7,999 bases of DNA from Thermoleophilia bacterium (lineage in GTDB: Bacteria > Actinomycetota > Thermoleophilia > Gaiellales > Gaiellaceae): assembly GCA_025933895.1 (NCBI GenBank), contig JAICZB010000105.1:1-7999 (forward strand), in the 5' to 3' direction. Within the stretch, counting starts at the first letter, position 1; each line of letters starts with the position of its first letter. The position numbers were made by a program, and so were the translations under genes. The notes under the pieces are model-generated. The model worked only from the letters and a program-made list of their open reading frames with translations, was not told where the DNA came from and made no database searches. Positions 1 through 7,469 of this stretch are shown in pieces.

Positions 1-1091
1 GCGAGGTCGCAGGCGGCGTTCGACATCGCCTGGCCGATCGTCGGATTCTCGTGCGCCTCGGGAAGCTCGTGCCGGTAATCGAGGCTCGGCTCGACCGCCC
101 GCGCGATCCGATCCATGTACGCGACGGCCTCGACCGGGTACTCGCCGACGGCCGTCTCGCCGGAGAGCATCACAGCGGACGTGCCGTCGAGGATCGCGTT
201 CGCGACGTCGCTCGCCTCGGCCCGCGTCGGCTCGGGCGAGTGCACCATCGTCTCGAGCATCTGGGTCGCCGTGATCACGGGCTTCCCGCGCTCGAGCGCC
301 TTGTGGATGATCCGCTTCTGGACGAGCGGCACCAGCGCCGGCCCGATCTCGACTCCGAGATCCCCGCGCGCGACCATCACCGCGTCCGTCTCGGCGAGGA
401 CGTCGTCGAGGACGTCGATCGCTTCCGACTTCTCGATCTTCGCGATCACGTGCGCGTGCGAGCCGGCCTGCTCGATCAGCGCGCGCAGGTCGCGGACGTC
501 CGCGGGCGAGCGGACGAAGGAGAGAGCCACGAAGTCGACGCCCGTCTCGAGCGCCCAGTCGAGGTCGCCGACGTCCTTGCGCGTGAGCGAGGGAATCGGC
601 ACCGGCACGCCCGGCAGGTTCACGCCCTTGTGAGAGCTCACGAGCCCGCCGACGACCACGGCGCAGGTCGCGCGGCCGGCGTCGACGTCGTCGACCCGGA
701 GCCGGACGAGCCCGTCGTCGATCAGCACCTCGTGGCCGGGCTCGAGCACGTCGCCGATCACGGCCGGCGCGATCGGCAGCTCGCCGTCGCTCGCCGCCTC
801 CTCGGCGCAGACACGGACGTGGTCGCCGGTGTGAAGGACGACCGGCTCCGCCAGCTCGCCGATGCGCAGCTTCGGCCCCTGCAGGTCCGCGATCAGCGCG
901 ATCGGGCGGCCGACGTCCGCGGCGATCTCCCGCACGAGCCAGGCCCGCTCGGAGTGCTCGTCGTGCTTCCCGTGCGAGAGGTTGAAGCGGACCGCGTCGA
1001 CGCCAGCCGCGATGAGCGCGCGCAGGCGCTCGCGCGAGTCGGACGCCGGCCCGAGCGTCGCCACGATCTTCGTCCGGCGTTCGATCGCCAT
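1..1091 (-). CDS. pyk: Pyruvate kinase, 3' end cut by the window edge
   Basis: Catalyses phosphoenolpyruvate + ADP to pyruvate + ATP, the last step of glycolysis, in the cytoplasm. The first 363 codons are present; the family is usually about 470-480 residues, so roughly the last quarter (the C domain) is missing. It opens MAIERRTKIVATLGPASD, the standard N-terminus, which supports the ATG at 1091. Visible active-site blocks are RFNLSHG (R35, N37, S39), KIEKSE (K218 and metal ligand E220), ARGDLGVE (metal ligand D244) and TATQMLE near residue 273. K218 and D244 sit two residues before their E. coli PykF equivalents. The segment D69-L-Q-G-P-K74 carries Leu, Gln and Lys where potassium-dependent enzymes have Thr, Lys and Glu, which predicts a potassium-independent enzyme. 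The start lies 13 bp after the eno stop with no clear Shine-Dalgarno sequence, so translation is probably coupled to eno. The identification is certain; paralogue type (PykA or PykF) is not assigned. Confidence 0.97.
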   Translation of the reverse strand, partial: MAIERRTKIVATLGPASDSRERLRALIAAGVDAVRFNLSHGKHDEHSERAWLVREIAADVGRPIALIADLQGPKLRIGELAEPVVLHTGDHVRVCAEEAASDGELPIAPAVIGDVLEPGHEVLIDDGLVRLRVDDVDAGRATCAVVVGGLVSSHKGVNLPGVPVPIPSLTRKDVGDLDWALETGVDFVALSFVRSPADVRDLRALIEQAGSHAHVIAKIEKSEAIDVLDDVLAETDAVMVARGDLGVEIGPALVPLVQKRIIHKALERGKPVITATQMLETMVHSPEPTRAEASDVANAILDGTSAVMLSGETAVGEYPVEAVAYMDRIARAVEPSLDYRHELPEAHENPTIGQAMSNAACDL

Positions 1092-1104
1092 ATCGCTCAG
1101 GGTA

Positions 1105-2376
1105 CTAACGCGCTGCGCGCTTGAACGCGGTCCAGCCGGGGTACACCGCGCGGTCACCGAGCTCCTCTTCGATCCGGAGGAGCTGGTTGTACTTCGCGAC
1201 GCGATCGCTCCTCGCCGGCGCGCCCGTCTTGATCTGCCCGGTGCCGAGCGCGACCGCGAGGTCGGCGATCGTCGTGTCCTCCGTCTCGCCCGACCGGTGG
1301 GACATGACGGCGGTGTAGCCGTTCTCGTGAGCGAGCCGCACGGCCTCCTTCGTCTCGGTCAGCGTCCCGATCTGGTTGACCTTGACGAGGATCGAGTTGG
1401 CGACTCCGCGCTCGATGCCGAGCCGCAGCCGCTCGGGGTTCGTGACGAAGATGTCGTCGCCGACGAGCTGGAGCCGCTCGCCGAGCCGCTCGGTCGTCGC
1501 GCGCCAGCCGTCCCAGTCGTCCTCGGCGTTCCCGTCCTCGAGCGACACGAGCGGGAAGCGGTCGGCGAGATCGGCATAGAAGACGGCCATTTCGCCCGGG
1601 GCGAGCTCTCGCCCCTCGAAGCGGTAGCGGCCGTCGGAGAAGAACTCACTCGAGGCAGGGTCGAGCGCGACGGCCACGCGGTCGCGATGGCCGGCGCGCT
1701 CGGCGGCGTCGAGGATCGCCTCGATCGCGACCTCGGTCGACTCGAGATCGGGCGCGAAGCCGCCCTCGTCGCCCACCGCGGTCGAGAGGCCGCGCTCGCC
1801 GAGCAGCTTCTTCAGCTCGTGGTACGTCTCGGCCGCGATTCGCAGCCCTTCCGAGAAGCTCTCTGCTCCGGCGGGGACGAGCATGAACTCCTGCAGGTCG
1901 ATCGAGTTGTCGGCGTGGACTCCGCCGTTGATCACGTTGAGCATCGGAACCGGCAGGGTCGTCGCGTCCTCGCCGCCGAAGTACCGGAAGAGGGAGGCAC
2001 CGGCTTCGGCGGCCGCCGCTTTCGCGTTCGCGAGCGACACGCCGAGAATCGCGTTCGCGCCGAGTCGGCTCTTGTTCGGCGTCCCGTCGAGCTCGATCAG
2101 GCGCCGGTCCAGAGCCTCCTGATCCGACGCATCCATCCCGGCGACAGCCGCCGCGATCTCGCGGGACACGTTCGCGACCGCCTTCGAGACGCCCTTGCCG
2201 CCGTACGCTCCGCCGCCGTCCCGCAGCTCGACGGCCTCGTGCACACCGGTCGATGCACCGGAGGGCACGGCCGCGCGGGCGGATGCTCCGCTATCGAGGC
2301 CGACCTCGACCTCGACGGTCGGATTGCCCCGCGAGTCGAGGATCTGGCGAGCGTGGACCTCGACGATGCCGCTCAC
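1105..2376 (-). CDS. eno: Enolase (phosphopyruvate hydratase)
   Basis: Interconverts 2-phosphoglycerate and phosphoenolpyruvate in glycolysis and gluconeogenesis; cytoplasmic, Mg-dependent. The product is 423 residues, close to the usual 420-435. The N-terminus reads VSGIVEVHARQILDSRGNPTV, the conserved enolase opening. Catalytic residues visible: E204 in GDEGGFAP (yeast Glu211), K332 in ILVKVNQIGT (yeast Lys345), and the substrate loop S-H360-R361-S362-GETED. Metal ligands are seen in VALDP, SLEDGNAEDDW and VGDDIFVTN. I chose the GTG at 2376 over an upstream ATG at 2439: the upstream 21 residues lie outside the family, would overlap mazG deeply, and an AAGGAG ribosome site sits 8 nt before the GTG. 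The start overlaps the mazG stop as GTGA. Followed after 13 bp by pyk, so enzymes making and using phosphoenolpyruvate are adjacent. Intact, with no unusual residues at the catalytic positions. Confidence 0.98.
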   Translation of the reverse strand: MSGIVEVHARQILDSRGNPTVEVEVGLDSGASARAAVPSGASTGVHEAVELRDGGGAYGGKGVSKAVANVSREIAAAVAGMDASDQEALDRRLIELDGTPNKSRLGANAILGVSLANAKAAAAEAGASLFRYFGGEDATTLPVPMLNVINGGVHADNSIDLQEFMLVPAGAESFSEGLRIAAETYHELKKLLGERGLSTAVGDEGGFAPDLESTEVAIEAILDAAERAGHRDRVAVALDPASSEFFSDGRYRFEGRELAPGEMAVFYADLADRFPLVSLEDGNAEDDWDGWRATTERLGERLQLVGDDIFVTNPERLRLGIERGVANSILVKVNQIGTLTETKEAVRLAHENGYTAVMSHRSGETEDTTIADLAVALGTGQIKTGAPARSDRVAKYNQLLRIEEELGDRAVYPGWTAFKRAAR

Positions 2377-3137
2377 TCGACGGTCTCCTTCGCCTGGTCG
2401 AAGTACGCGTCCTGCCGCTCGAGCGGCAGCTCCGTCCAATTCTCGCCGGCCTCCGCCGCGAGCGTCTCCGCAACTTCCACGCGTTGCCGGAACCGCTTCG
2501 CCGCCCGCCGCACCTCGAGCTCGGGATCGACCTCGAGCCTGCGTGCGACGTTGACGGCCGCGAACAGGACGTCGCCGAGCTCGTCGCCGGACGGCTCATC
2601 CTCCAGCTCGCGCAGCTCGTCGGTGAGGTCGGCGAGCGCACCGGCGAGATCCGGATACTCGAAGCCGACCGCTCTTGCACGCTGCTGGATCTTGCGCGCA
2701 TAGAGGAGCCCCGGCAGTCCCTCCGCAACGTCGTGGAAGATGCCCTCGCGTCCTTCCTGCTCGCGCTTGATGCGCTCCCAGTTCGAGCGCACGCGATCGG
2801 CGGTCCGCGCCTCCACGTCGCCGAACACGTGCGGATGCCGGCGCACGAGCTTCTCGTGGACGCCGCGAGCGACCTCCCCCAGATCTCCGGCTCCGCGCTC
2901 CTCCAGCAGGAGCGCGAGGAAGTAGACCTGGAAGAGCAGGTCCCCGAGCTCGTCGAGCAGCTTCTCGTCGTCGCCGGCGAGCGCAGCGTCGGCGACCTCG
3001 TACGACTCCTCGACGGTGTGCGGGACGATCGTCGCGGCCGTCTGCTCGCGATCCCACGGGCACTCGCGGCGCAGGCGCTCCGTCAGGCGTTGCAGCTCGA
3101 GGAGAGCCGCAGCCGGCTCGTCCCGCTGCCTCGTCAC
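2373..3137 (-). CDS. mazG: MazG-family nucleoside triphosphate pyrophosphohydrolase
   Basis: Hydrolyses (d)NTPs to NMP and pyrophosphate; family members clear damaged nucleotides and affect stress signalling. The product is 254 residues (E. coli MazG is about 263) and has the tandem MazG arrangement. Domain 1 (about residues 10-120) has the signature LRRECPWDREQT at 22-33, the metal-binding E43-E44-x-x-E47 and E63-x-x-D66 (ELGDLLFQ). Domain 2 (about 145-235) begins LLYARKIQQRA and keeps a DELRE motif and ELGDVLFA, with a shorter linker between them than in E. coli. No N-terminal methyltransferase domain of the YabN type is present. The start is GTG at 3137, immediately after the TGA of the lipoprotein gene, without a recognisable Shine-Dalgarno sequence, so coupling is likely. 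Its TGA overlaps the eno GTG by 4 bases. Family assignment is firm; the preferred substrate cannot be read from the sequence. Confidence 0.95.
   Translation of the reverse strand: MTRQRDEPAAALLELQRLTERLRRECPWDREQTAATIVPHTVEESYEVADAALAGDDEKLLDELGDLLFQVYFLALLLEERGAGDLGEVARGVHEKLVRRHPHVFGDVEARTADRVRSNWERIKREQEGREGIFHDVAEGLPGLLYARKIQQRARAVGFEYPDLAGALADLTDELRELEDEPSGDELGDVLFAAVNVARRLEVDPELEVRRAAKRFRQRVEVAETLAAEAGENWTELPLERQDAYFDQAKETVE
2385..2390 (-). promoter_or_regulatory. Shine-Dalgarno site for eno
   Basis: AAGGAG on the minus strand, 8 nt before the GTG at 2376 and inside the 3' end of mazG. It decides the enolase start. It is the only strong ribosome site I see in the minus-strand gene row, which fits a highly expressed glycolytic enzyme inside a transcript whose other genes seem to rely on coupling or weak initiation. 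Confidence 0.8.
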
Positions 3138-4181
3138 TCAGCCGGTCGTCGTCGCGGGCGCGGGCGTCGTCGCCGTCGTGGTCGTTGCAGGTGCGTAGCC
3201 CGACTGGTACGTGACCTTGCCCTTGTAGTCCTTCGCCACCTTCGCGAGCCAGTTCTGCCATGCCACCGAAGACTGCTGCTGGGCGAGGTTCGACTGGATC
3301 TGCGACTTGACCTCCGCGAACGTCTGCACGTGGGCGGGCTTGACCGCCGCGATCGGCTGGAGGACGTGCCAGCCGAACTGGCTGTGCACGAGCGCGATGT
3401 CCTTCGTCTTGAGCGAGAACGCCGCCTTGTCGAACGGGGGCACCGTCTGCACGCACTGGCCGCTCGAGCCGCCGTGGGACACACAGAGCTTGCCGCCCTG
3501 CGCCGCAGAGCCGGTGTCCTTCGAATACTTCTTCGCCAGTGCAGCGAAGCTCGCGCCGCCCTTCAGCCTCTGCTCGAGCTGCTGGGCGAGGCTCTTGGAC
3601 TTGACGAGGATGTGCCGCACCTCGCGGGTCTTCGGCGTCGTGAACGCGGCCTTGTTCTCGTTGTAGTACTTCTGCGCGGCCGCGGTCGAGACCTTGGCGC
3701 TCGCCGTCACCTTGGCCTGCAGCTTCTGCGTGAGCAGGGTCGGCTTGATGTTGTAGAGCTCGAGCTCGGCGAGCGTGATGCCGTCCTTCTTCAGCGCGGC
3801 GTCGAGCTTCGACTTGCTGCCGTTGAAGCGCGTCTTCTCGATCAGCGCGACCTGCTTGTCGACGTCCTGCTGGGTCACCGTAACGCCGAGCTTCTGGCCT
3901 TCCTCCCTATACTCCTCCGAGTTCACGAGGAACGTGACGGCCTGATCACGAAGCTGCGTATAGCCGGGAGTACCGACCTTCGGCGCCGGCTGTCCTTGAG
4001 CCTTGTAGTTCGCGAAGGCGTAGTTCAGCAGCGAGTTGAGACTCGCCTTCGAGATCGTCGTGGTGCCGACCCGGGCGACCGCGTCGGACGGCACGGGACC
4101 GGAGTTGCCGCCTCCGCCGCATGCGGCGAGCAGAGCGACGAGAACAACGGACAAGGACAAGGAGAGCAGGCGAGTCTTCAT
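3138..4181 (-). CDS. PpiC/SurA-like peptidyl-prolyl cis-trans isomerase lipoprotein
   Basis: Predicted 347-residue exported lipoprotein that helps fold secreted proteins on the outer face of the membrane. A lipoprotein signal peptide covers residues 1-20: MKTR, a hydrophobic stretch, then the lipobox L18-A-A-C21, with C21 to be lipidated and followed by a flexible Gly run. Residues about 30-180 form a helical SurA-N-like chaperone region. A parvulin (PpiC) domain spans about 186-282, starting REVRHILVKS and ending QFGWHVLQPI. Its central loop, GGKLCVSHGGSSGQC, has C233 and C243, a possible disulfide in place of the more usual GGDLGWF-type text. The last 19 residues are Thr/Ala/Pro-rich low complexity. 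I chose ATG 4181 because the signal peptide starts there; ATG 4187 (two codons earlier) is possible, and a longer frame to 4289 would run into mfd. Comparable to PrsA foldases of Gram-positive bacteria. Isomerase activity is inferred. Confidence 0.9.
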   Translation of the reverse strand: MKTRLLSLSLSVVLVALLAACGGGGNSGPVPSDAVARVGTTTISKASLNSLLNYAFANYKAQGQPAPKVGTPGYTQLRDQAVTFLVNSEEYREEGQKLGVTVTQQDVDKQVALIEKTRFNGSKSKLDAALKKDGITLAELELYNIKPTLLTQKLQAKVTASAKVSTAAAQKYYNENKAAFTTPKTREVRHILVKSKSLAQQLEQRLKGGASFAALAKKYSKDTGSAAQGGKLCVSHGGSSGQCVQTVPPFDKAAFSLKTKDIALVHSQFGWHVLQPIAAVKPAHVQTFAEVKSQIQSNLAQQQSSVAWQNWLAKVAKDYKGKVTYQSGYAPATTTTATTPAPATTTG

Positions 4182-4221
4182 TTCCATCCAGTGAGGTCGC
4201 TGTCGCGGGAAGCCGGTGCGG

Positions 4222-4236
4222 TGAAACGGGGTTTCA
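4222..4236 (-). repeat. Short inverted repeat at the mfd stop codon
   Basis: TGAAAC-GGG-GTTTCA, perfect 6-bp arms with a 3-nt loop, whose left edge on the transcript includes the mfd TGA stop. It lies between mfd and the lipoprotein gene. There is no following T-run, so it is not a convincing intrinsic terminator. It may mildly affect mRNA stability or may be chance. The rest of the 52-bp spacer shows no recognisable promoter. Confidence 0.3.
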
Positions 4237-7200
4237 GGCCGCTCGGCGCGCGTCCAAGATAGCATCGACAAGCTCGACCGCCTGGGCAATCTGCTCCTGT
4301 CCGCGCATGCTTACCTCCTGCTTAGACGAGACGTAGATGGCCGTTTTGGCCCGGTCGCGGAGCTCGCGCAGCTCGCCGGAGCCGAGCACCAGGCGGCCGA
4401 CCGTGGCCCTGCCGCCCTGGAAGACGAGATAGTCGGCGCCGAGGAGCGCGACCTTGATCTTCGCCTCCTGGATCCGGAACAGGTTCTCGACGGGCTCGGG
4501 AAGCGGCCCGTAGCGGTCCTCGAGCGCCGCCTGGAGCTCGCGCAGCTCGTCGTCGGTCTCGGCGAGCGCGAGCCGCCGGTGGACGTCGATCCGCAGCGCT
4601 TCGGAGTCGACGTACGCCGCGGGGACGTAGGCATCGATGCGCGCGTCCACCCGAACCGGGCGCACCGCGATGCGCTTCTGGCCCTGCAGCTCGGCGACCG
4701 CCTCGTTCAGGAGCTCGACGTAGAGCTCGAAGCCGACGGCGGCGACGTGACCCGACTGCTCCGCACCGAGCAGCTCGCCAGCGCCGCGGATCTCCAGATC
4801 CCGCATCGCGATCGCGAAGCCGGCTCCCAGCTCGGTGTGGTCGGCGAGCGTCGCGAGGCGGGCTCGCGCCTCCGGGGTCAGCTCGCGCGCGTCGGGATAG
4901 AAGAGGTACGCGAACGAGGTGGCGTCGGACCGGCCCACGCGGCCGCGGATCTGGTAGAGCTGGGCGAGGCCGAGCATGTCGGCGCGCTCGACGACGAGCG
5001 TGTTCGCCTGCGGGATGTCGATGCCCGACTCGATGATCGTCGTCGAGACGAGGACGTCGGCGTCCCCGCGCAGAAACGAGTGCATCCGCTCCTCGAGCTC
5101 CTTCTCGCGCATCTGGCCGTGCGCGACGAGGAAGCGGAGCCCCGGGCAGAGCTGTTGCAGCTGCGCTGCCCGCTCCTCGATCGACTCGACGCGGTTGTGG
5201 AGGAAGAACGCCTGGCCCTCGCGCTCGGCCTCCCGCTCCAGCGCGAGCTTCACGAGCTCCTCGTCGTACTCGCCGACCGTCGTCCGGATCGGACGGCGCC
5301 CTTCGGGCGGTGTCTCGATGATCGAGATGTCGCGCATGCCGGCGAGCGAGAGGTGGAGCGTGCGCGGGATCGGCGTCGCGCTGAGGGTGAGCACGTCGAC
5401 CTCGAGCCGCAGCGACTTGAGCAGCTCCTTCTGCGCCACCCCGAAGCGCTGCTCCTCGTCGAGGATGACGAGCCCCAGCTCCTTCGGGATCACGTCGCGG
5501 CTGAGGACCCGGTGCGTCCCGATCAGCACGTCGACCTTCCCCGAGCCGAAGTCCGCGAGGATCCGCTTCGTCTCCTTCGGCGGGACGAAGCGGGAGACCA
5601 TCTCGACGCGCACCGGGAAGTCGCGGAAGCGGTCGCGGAACGTGTTGAAGTGCTGCTCGGTGAGGATCGTCGTCGGCGCGAGGAGCAGAACCTGCCGGCC
5701 GTTGACGGCGACGGCGAAGGCGGCGCGCACCGCGACCTCGGTCTTGCCGAAGCCGACGTCGCCGCAAACGAGCCGGTCCATCGGCCGCGCCGTCTCGAGA
5801 TCCTCCTTGACCGCCTCGATCGCACCTTCCTGGTCCGGCGTCTCGCGGTAGGGGAAGCTCGCCTCGAGCCGCGGCAGCCACTCATGTGAGAGGTCGTACG
5901 CGACGCCCTCCCGCGTCTGGCGCTGCGCGTAGAGCTGGATCAGGTCGCCGGCGAGGTCGCGGACCGACTCGCGCGCGCGCGACTTCAGCGTCTGCCACGC
6001 CTTGCCGCCGAGCTTCGAGAGCGCGGGGGCGTTTCCGTCGGCGCCGACGTAGCGCGACACCTTCCCGAGCTGCTCGTGCGGGACGTAGAGCCGGTCCTCG
6101 CCGCGGAAGGCGAGCAGGAGGTAGTCGCGCGTGATGCCGGCGACGGTGTTCGTCTCGAACCCGAGTAGCTTGCCGACGCCGTGGTCCTCGTGCACGACGT
6201 AGTCGCCGGTGCGGAGGTCGGCGAAGGACTGGAGCGCGCGACCGCCGAGGCGGCGCTCGCGCGGCGCGCGACGGCGGAAGACCTGGTGGTCGGGCAGCAG
6301 GACGAGGCCGAGCTCGCGCCAGACGAAGCCGCGGCGGGCCGGCGCGATAGCGAAGAGCAGCTCGGCCTCCTCGGGCAGATCGTCGCCCGGCTCCAGGACT
6401 CGGGCGTCGACCCGGCGGAGGAGGTTCTGCGTCCGCAGCGCCTCGCCGCGATGCGGGAAGGCGACGACGACGCGCTGGCCCGAGCGGATCAGCGCCGCGA
6501 GCTCGCTTTCCGCCTCGGCGAGACCGCGCGCGGCGATCGCGGGCCGTTGCGCCTCGAATGCGAAGGGCTGGGCCTGCGGGAACGGGTCGAGCTCCGTCGA
6601 GCCGGCGAGCGACGGCGGCTCGCGCACACCGTCCTCCTCCCACACGCGGCGCACGTCGTCCGGCTGGAAGACGAGGTCGGGAGGGCGCTCGAGCGGCGGC
6701 ACGAGGTCGTCCGGAACCTCGACGGAGGGCTCCTCGCCCTCCTCCGCAAGTAACAGACTGTCACCAAGTTCGACAGTGTCCAGTCGGCGCTCGGCCGCCG
6801 GGTACAGCGTCGCTTCCGACACCGGGTGGAGGGCGCGCTGCGTGAACGGCGAGAACGCGCGCACCGACTCGATCTCGTCGCCGAAGAACTCGACGCGGAG
6901 GGGCTCGCGGCCGGTCGTCGGGAAGACGTCGACGATGCCGCCTCGCACGGCGAACTGGCCGCGGTCGTCCACGCGCTCCACCCGCTCGTACCCACTCAGG
7001 CCAAGCGCTTCCCCGAGCCCCTCGACCCCGGGCTCGAGCCCCGCGCGCAGCTCGGTCGGTTCGGGACGGGCGTCGGCGGGCGGCAGCCCCTCGGCCAGCG
7101 CCCGCGCCGAAGCACAGACGAGCCCGCCGCGCTCGAGCACGTGCAGCGCGCGCGCCCGCTCGCCCACGAGGTGCGGCGGCGGCGTGAGCCCCGACTCCCA

Positions 7201-7461
7201 GGTGACGCCGCGACTCGGCAGCAGGCCCACCGCGTCGTCGCCGAGGAACCAAGCGGCACCCTCGGCAGCGTCCCGGGCGTCCGCATCCTCCGGCAGGAGG
7301 ACGACGAGCCCTCTCCCGAGGCGTTCGCGCAGCGACGCGAGCAGGAGCGGCAGCGCCGGCTCCGACACGCGAGCGCGTGTCGGAAGCGCGTCCGCGAGCT
7401 CGGCGAGCCGCTCGTATTCGACGAGCTCCCGGACGAAGGAGTGGAGTACCGGACGGTCCAT
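4234..7461 (-). CDS. mfd: Transcription-repair coupling factor Mfd
   Basis: ATP-driven DNA translocase that pushes stalled RNA polymerase off damaged DNA and recruits UvrA for nucleotide excision repair. The product is 1075 residues, somewhat short against about 1150 in E. coli, but all regions are present. In order: UvrB-like N-terminal region (about 1-340) with GQFAVRGGIVDVFP near 165-180; RNA-polymerase-interacting CarD-like domain (about 413-475; GDYVVHEDHGVGKLLGFET); RecG-like helicase core with Walker A CGDVGFGKTE (about 565-575), DEEQ box LDEEQRFGV (about 665-673), motif III SATPIPRT (about 692), and motif VI GRVGRSD (about 838); TRG translocation motif AIAMRDLEIRGAGELLG (about 882-898); C-terminal autoinhibitory domain (about 945-1045). 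The start is ATG 7461; no Shine-Dalgarno sequence precedes it. Its 5' end faces a divergent MFS gene across 74 bp with palindromes. Downstream genes follow on the same strand. Confidence 0.98.
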   Translation of the reverse strand: MDRPVLHSFVRELVEYERLAELADALPTRARVSEPALPLLLASLRERLGRGLVVLLPEDADARDAAEGAAWFLGDDAVGLLPSRGVTWESGLTPPPHLVGERARALHVLERGGLVCASARALAEGLPPADARPEPTELRAGLEPGVEGLGEALGLSGYERVERVDDRGQFAVRGGIVDVFPTTGREPLRVEFFGDEIESVRAFSPFTQRALHPVSEATLYPAAERRLDTVELGDSLLLAEEGEEPSVEVPDDLVPPLERPPDLVFQPDDVRRVWEEDGVREPPSLAGSTELDPFPQAQPFAFEAQRPAIAARGLAEAESELAALIRSGQRVVVAFPHRGEALRTQNLLRRVDARVLEPGDDLPEEAELLFAIAPARRGFVWRELGLVLLPDHQVFRRRAPRERRLGGRALQSFADLRTGDYVVHEDHGVGKLLGFETNTVAGITRDYLLLAFRGEDRLYVPHEQLGKVSRYVGADGNAPALSKLGGKAWQTLKSRARESVRDLAGDLIQLYAQRQTREGVAYDLSHEWLPRLEASFPYRETPDQEGAIEAVKEDLETARPMDRLVCGDVGFGKTEVAVRAAFAVAVNGRQVLLLAPTTILTEQHFNTFRDRFRDFPVRVEMVSRFVPPKETKRILADFGSGKVDVLIGTHRVLSRDVIPKELGLVILDEEQRFGVAQKELLKSLRLEVDVLTLSATPIPRTLHLSLAGMRDISIIETPPEGRRPIRTTVGEYDEELVKLALEREAEREGQAFFLHNRVESIEERAAQLQQLCPGLRFLVAHGQMREKELEERMHSFLRGDADVLVSTTIIESGIDIPQANTLVVERADMLGLAQLYQIRGRVGRSDATSFAYLFYPDARELTPEARARLATLADHTELGAGFAIAMRDLEIRGAGELLGAEQSGHVAAVGFELYVELLNEAVAELQGQKRIAVRPVRVDARIDAYVPAAYVDSEALRIDVHRRLALAETDDELRELQAALEDRYGPLPEPVENLFRIQEAKIKVALLGADYLVFQGGRATVGRLVLGSGELRELRDRAKTAIYVSSKQEVSMRGQEQIAQAVELVDAILDARRAA
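7361..7384. repeat. 24-bp perfect inverted repeat inside the 5' part of mfd
   Basis: Arms of 11 bp (TCCGACACGCG and CGCGTGTCGGA) around a 2-nt centre AG, perfect over all pairs. It lies about 78 nt inside the mfd coding region, in codons for roughly residues 26-34 (PTRARVSEP). In RNA it could fold as a 10-bp GC-rich stem with a 4-nt loop. Symmetry this long in coding sequence is uncommon, but high GC raises the chance rate. A binding site or mRNA structure is only inference. Confidence 0.5.
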
Positions 7462-7469
7462 GACGAAGG

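Noticed and set aside
1092..1104. Promoter or terminator between eno and pyk
   Set aside because: The 13-bp spacer is too short and holds no recognisable element.
2377..2439. Longer N-terminus for enolase from the ATG at 2439
   Set aside because: The extra 21 residues are not enolase-like and the Shine-Dalgarno site supports the GTG at 2376.
862..2703. Long plus-strand open frame (613 codons) opposite eno and mazG
   Set aside because: It lies antisense to two clearly recognised genes. Its protein is Arg/Ala/Val-rich with no family feature; long antisense frames are expected in high-GC coding DNA.
4116..4127. 12-bp palindrome GCCGCATGCGGC
   Set aside because: It sits in the lipobox codons of the lipoprotein and is short enough to be a by-product of Ala/Cys/Gly codons at high GC.
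4222..4236. Intrinsic terminator after mfd
   Set aside because: The stem is only 6 bp and no T-run follows on the transcript strand, so I list it as an inverted repeat only.
2253..4262. Long plus-strand open frame (669 codons) opposite eno, mazG and the lipoprotein gene
   Set aside because: Same reason: an Arg/Leu/Asp-rich shadow of real minus-strand genes, with no domain or start signal.
4182..4289. Longer N-terminus for the PpiC lipoprotein from the ATG at 4289
   Set aside because: It would overlap the mfd C-terminus and put 36 residues before a clear lipoprotein signal peptide.
4322..5881. Minus-strand alternative frame (519 codons) inside mfd, and plus-strand frame 4579-5889
   Set aside because: Both overlap conserved Mfd helicase motifs in the correct frame and have shadow-like composition.
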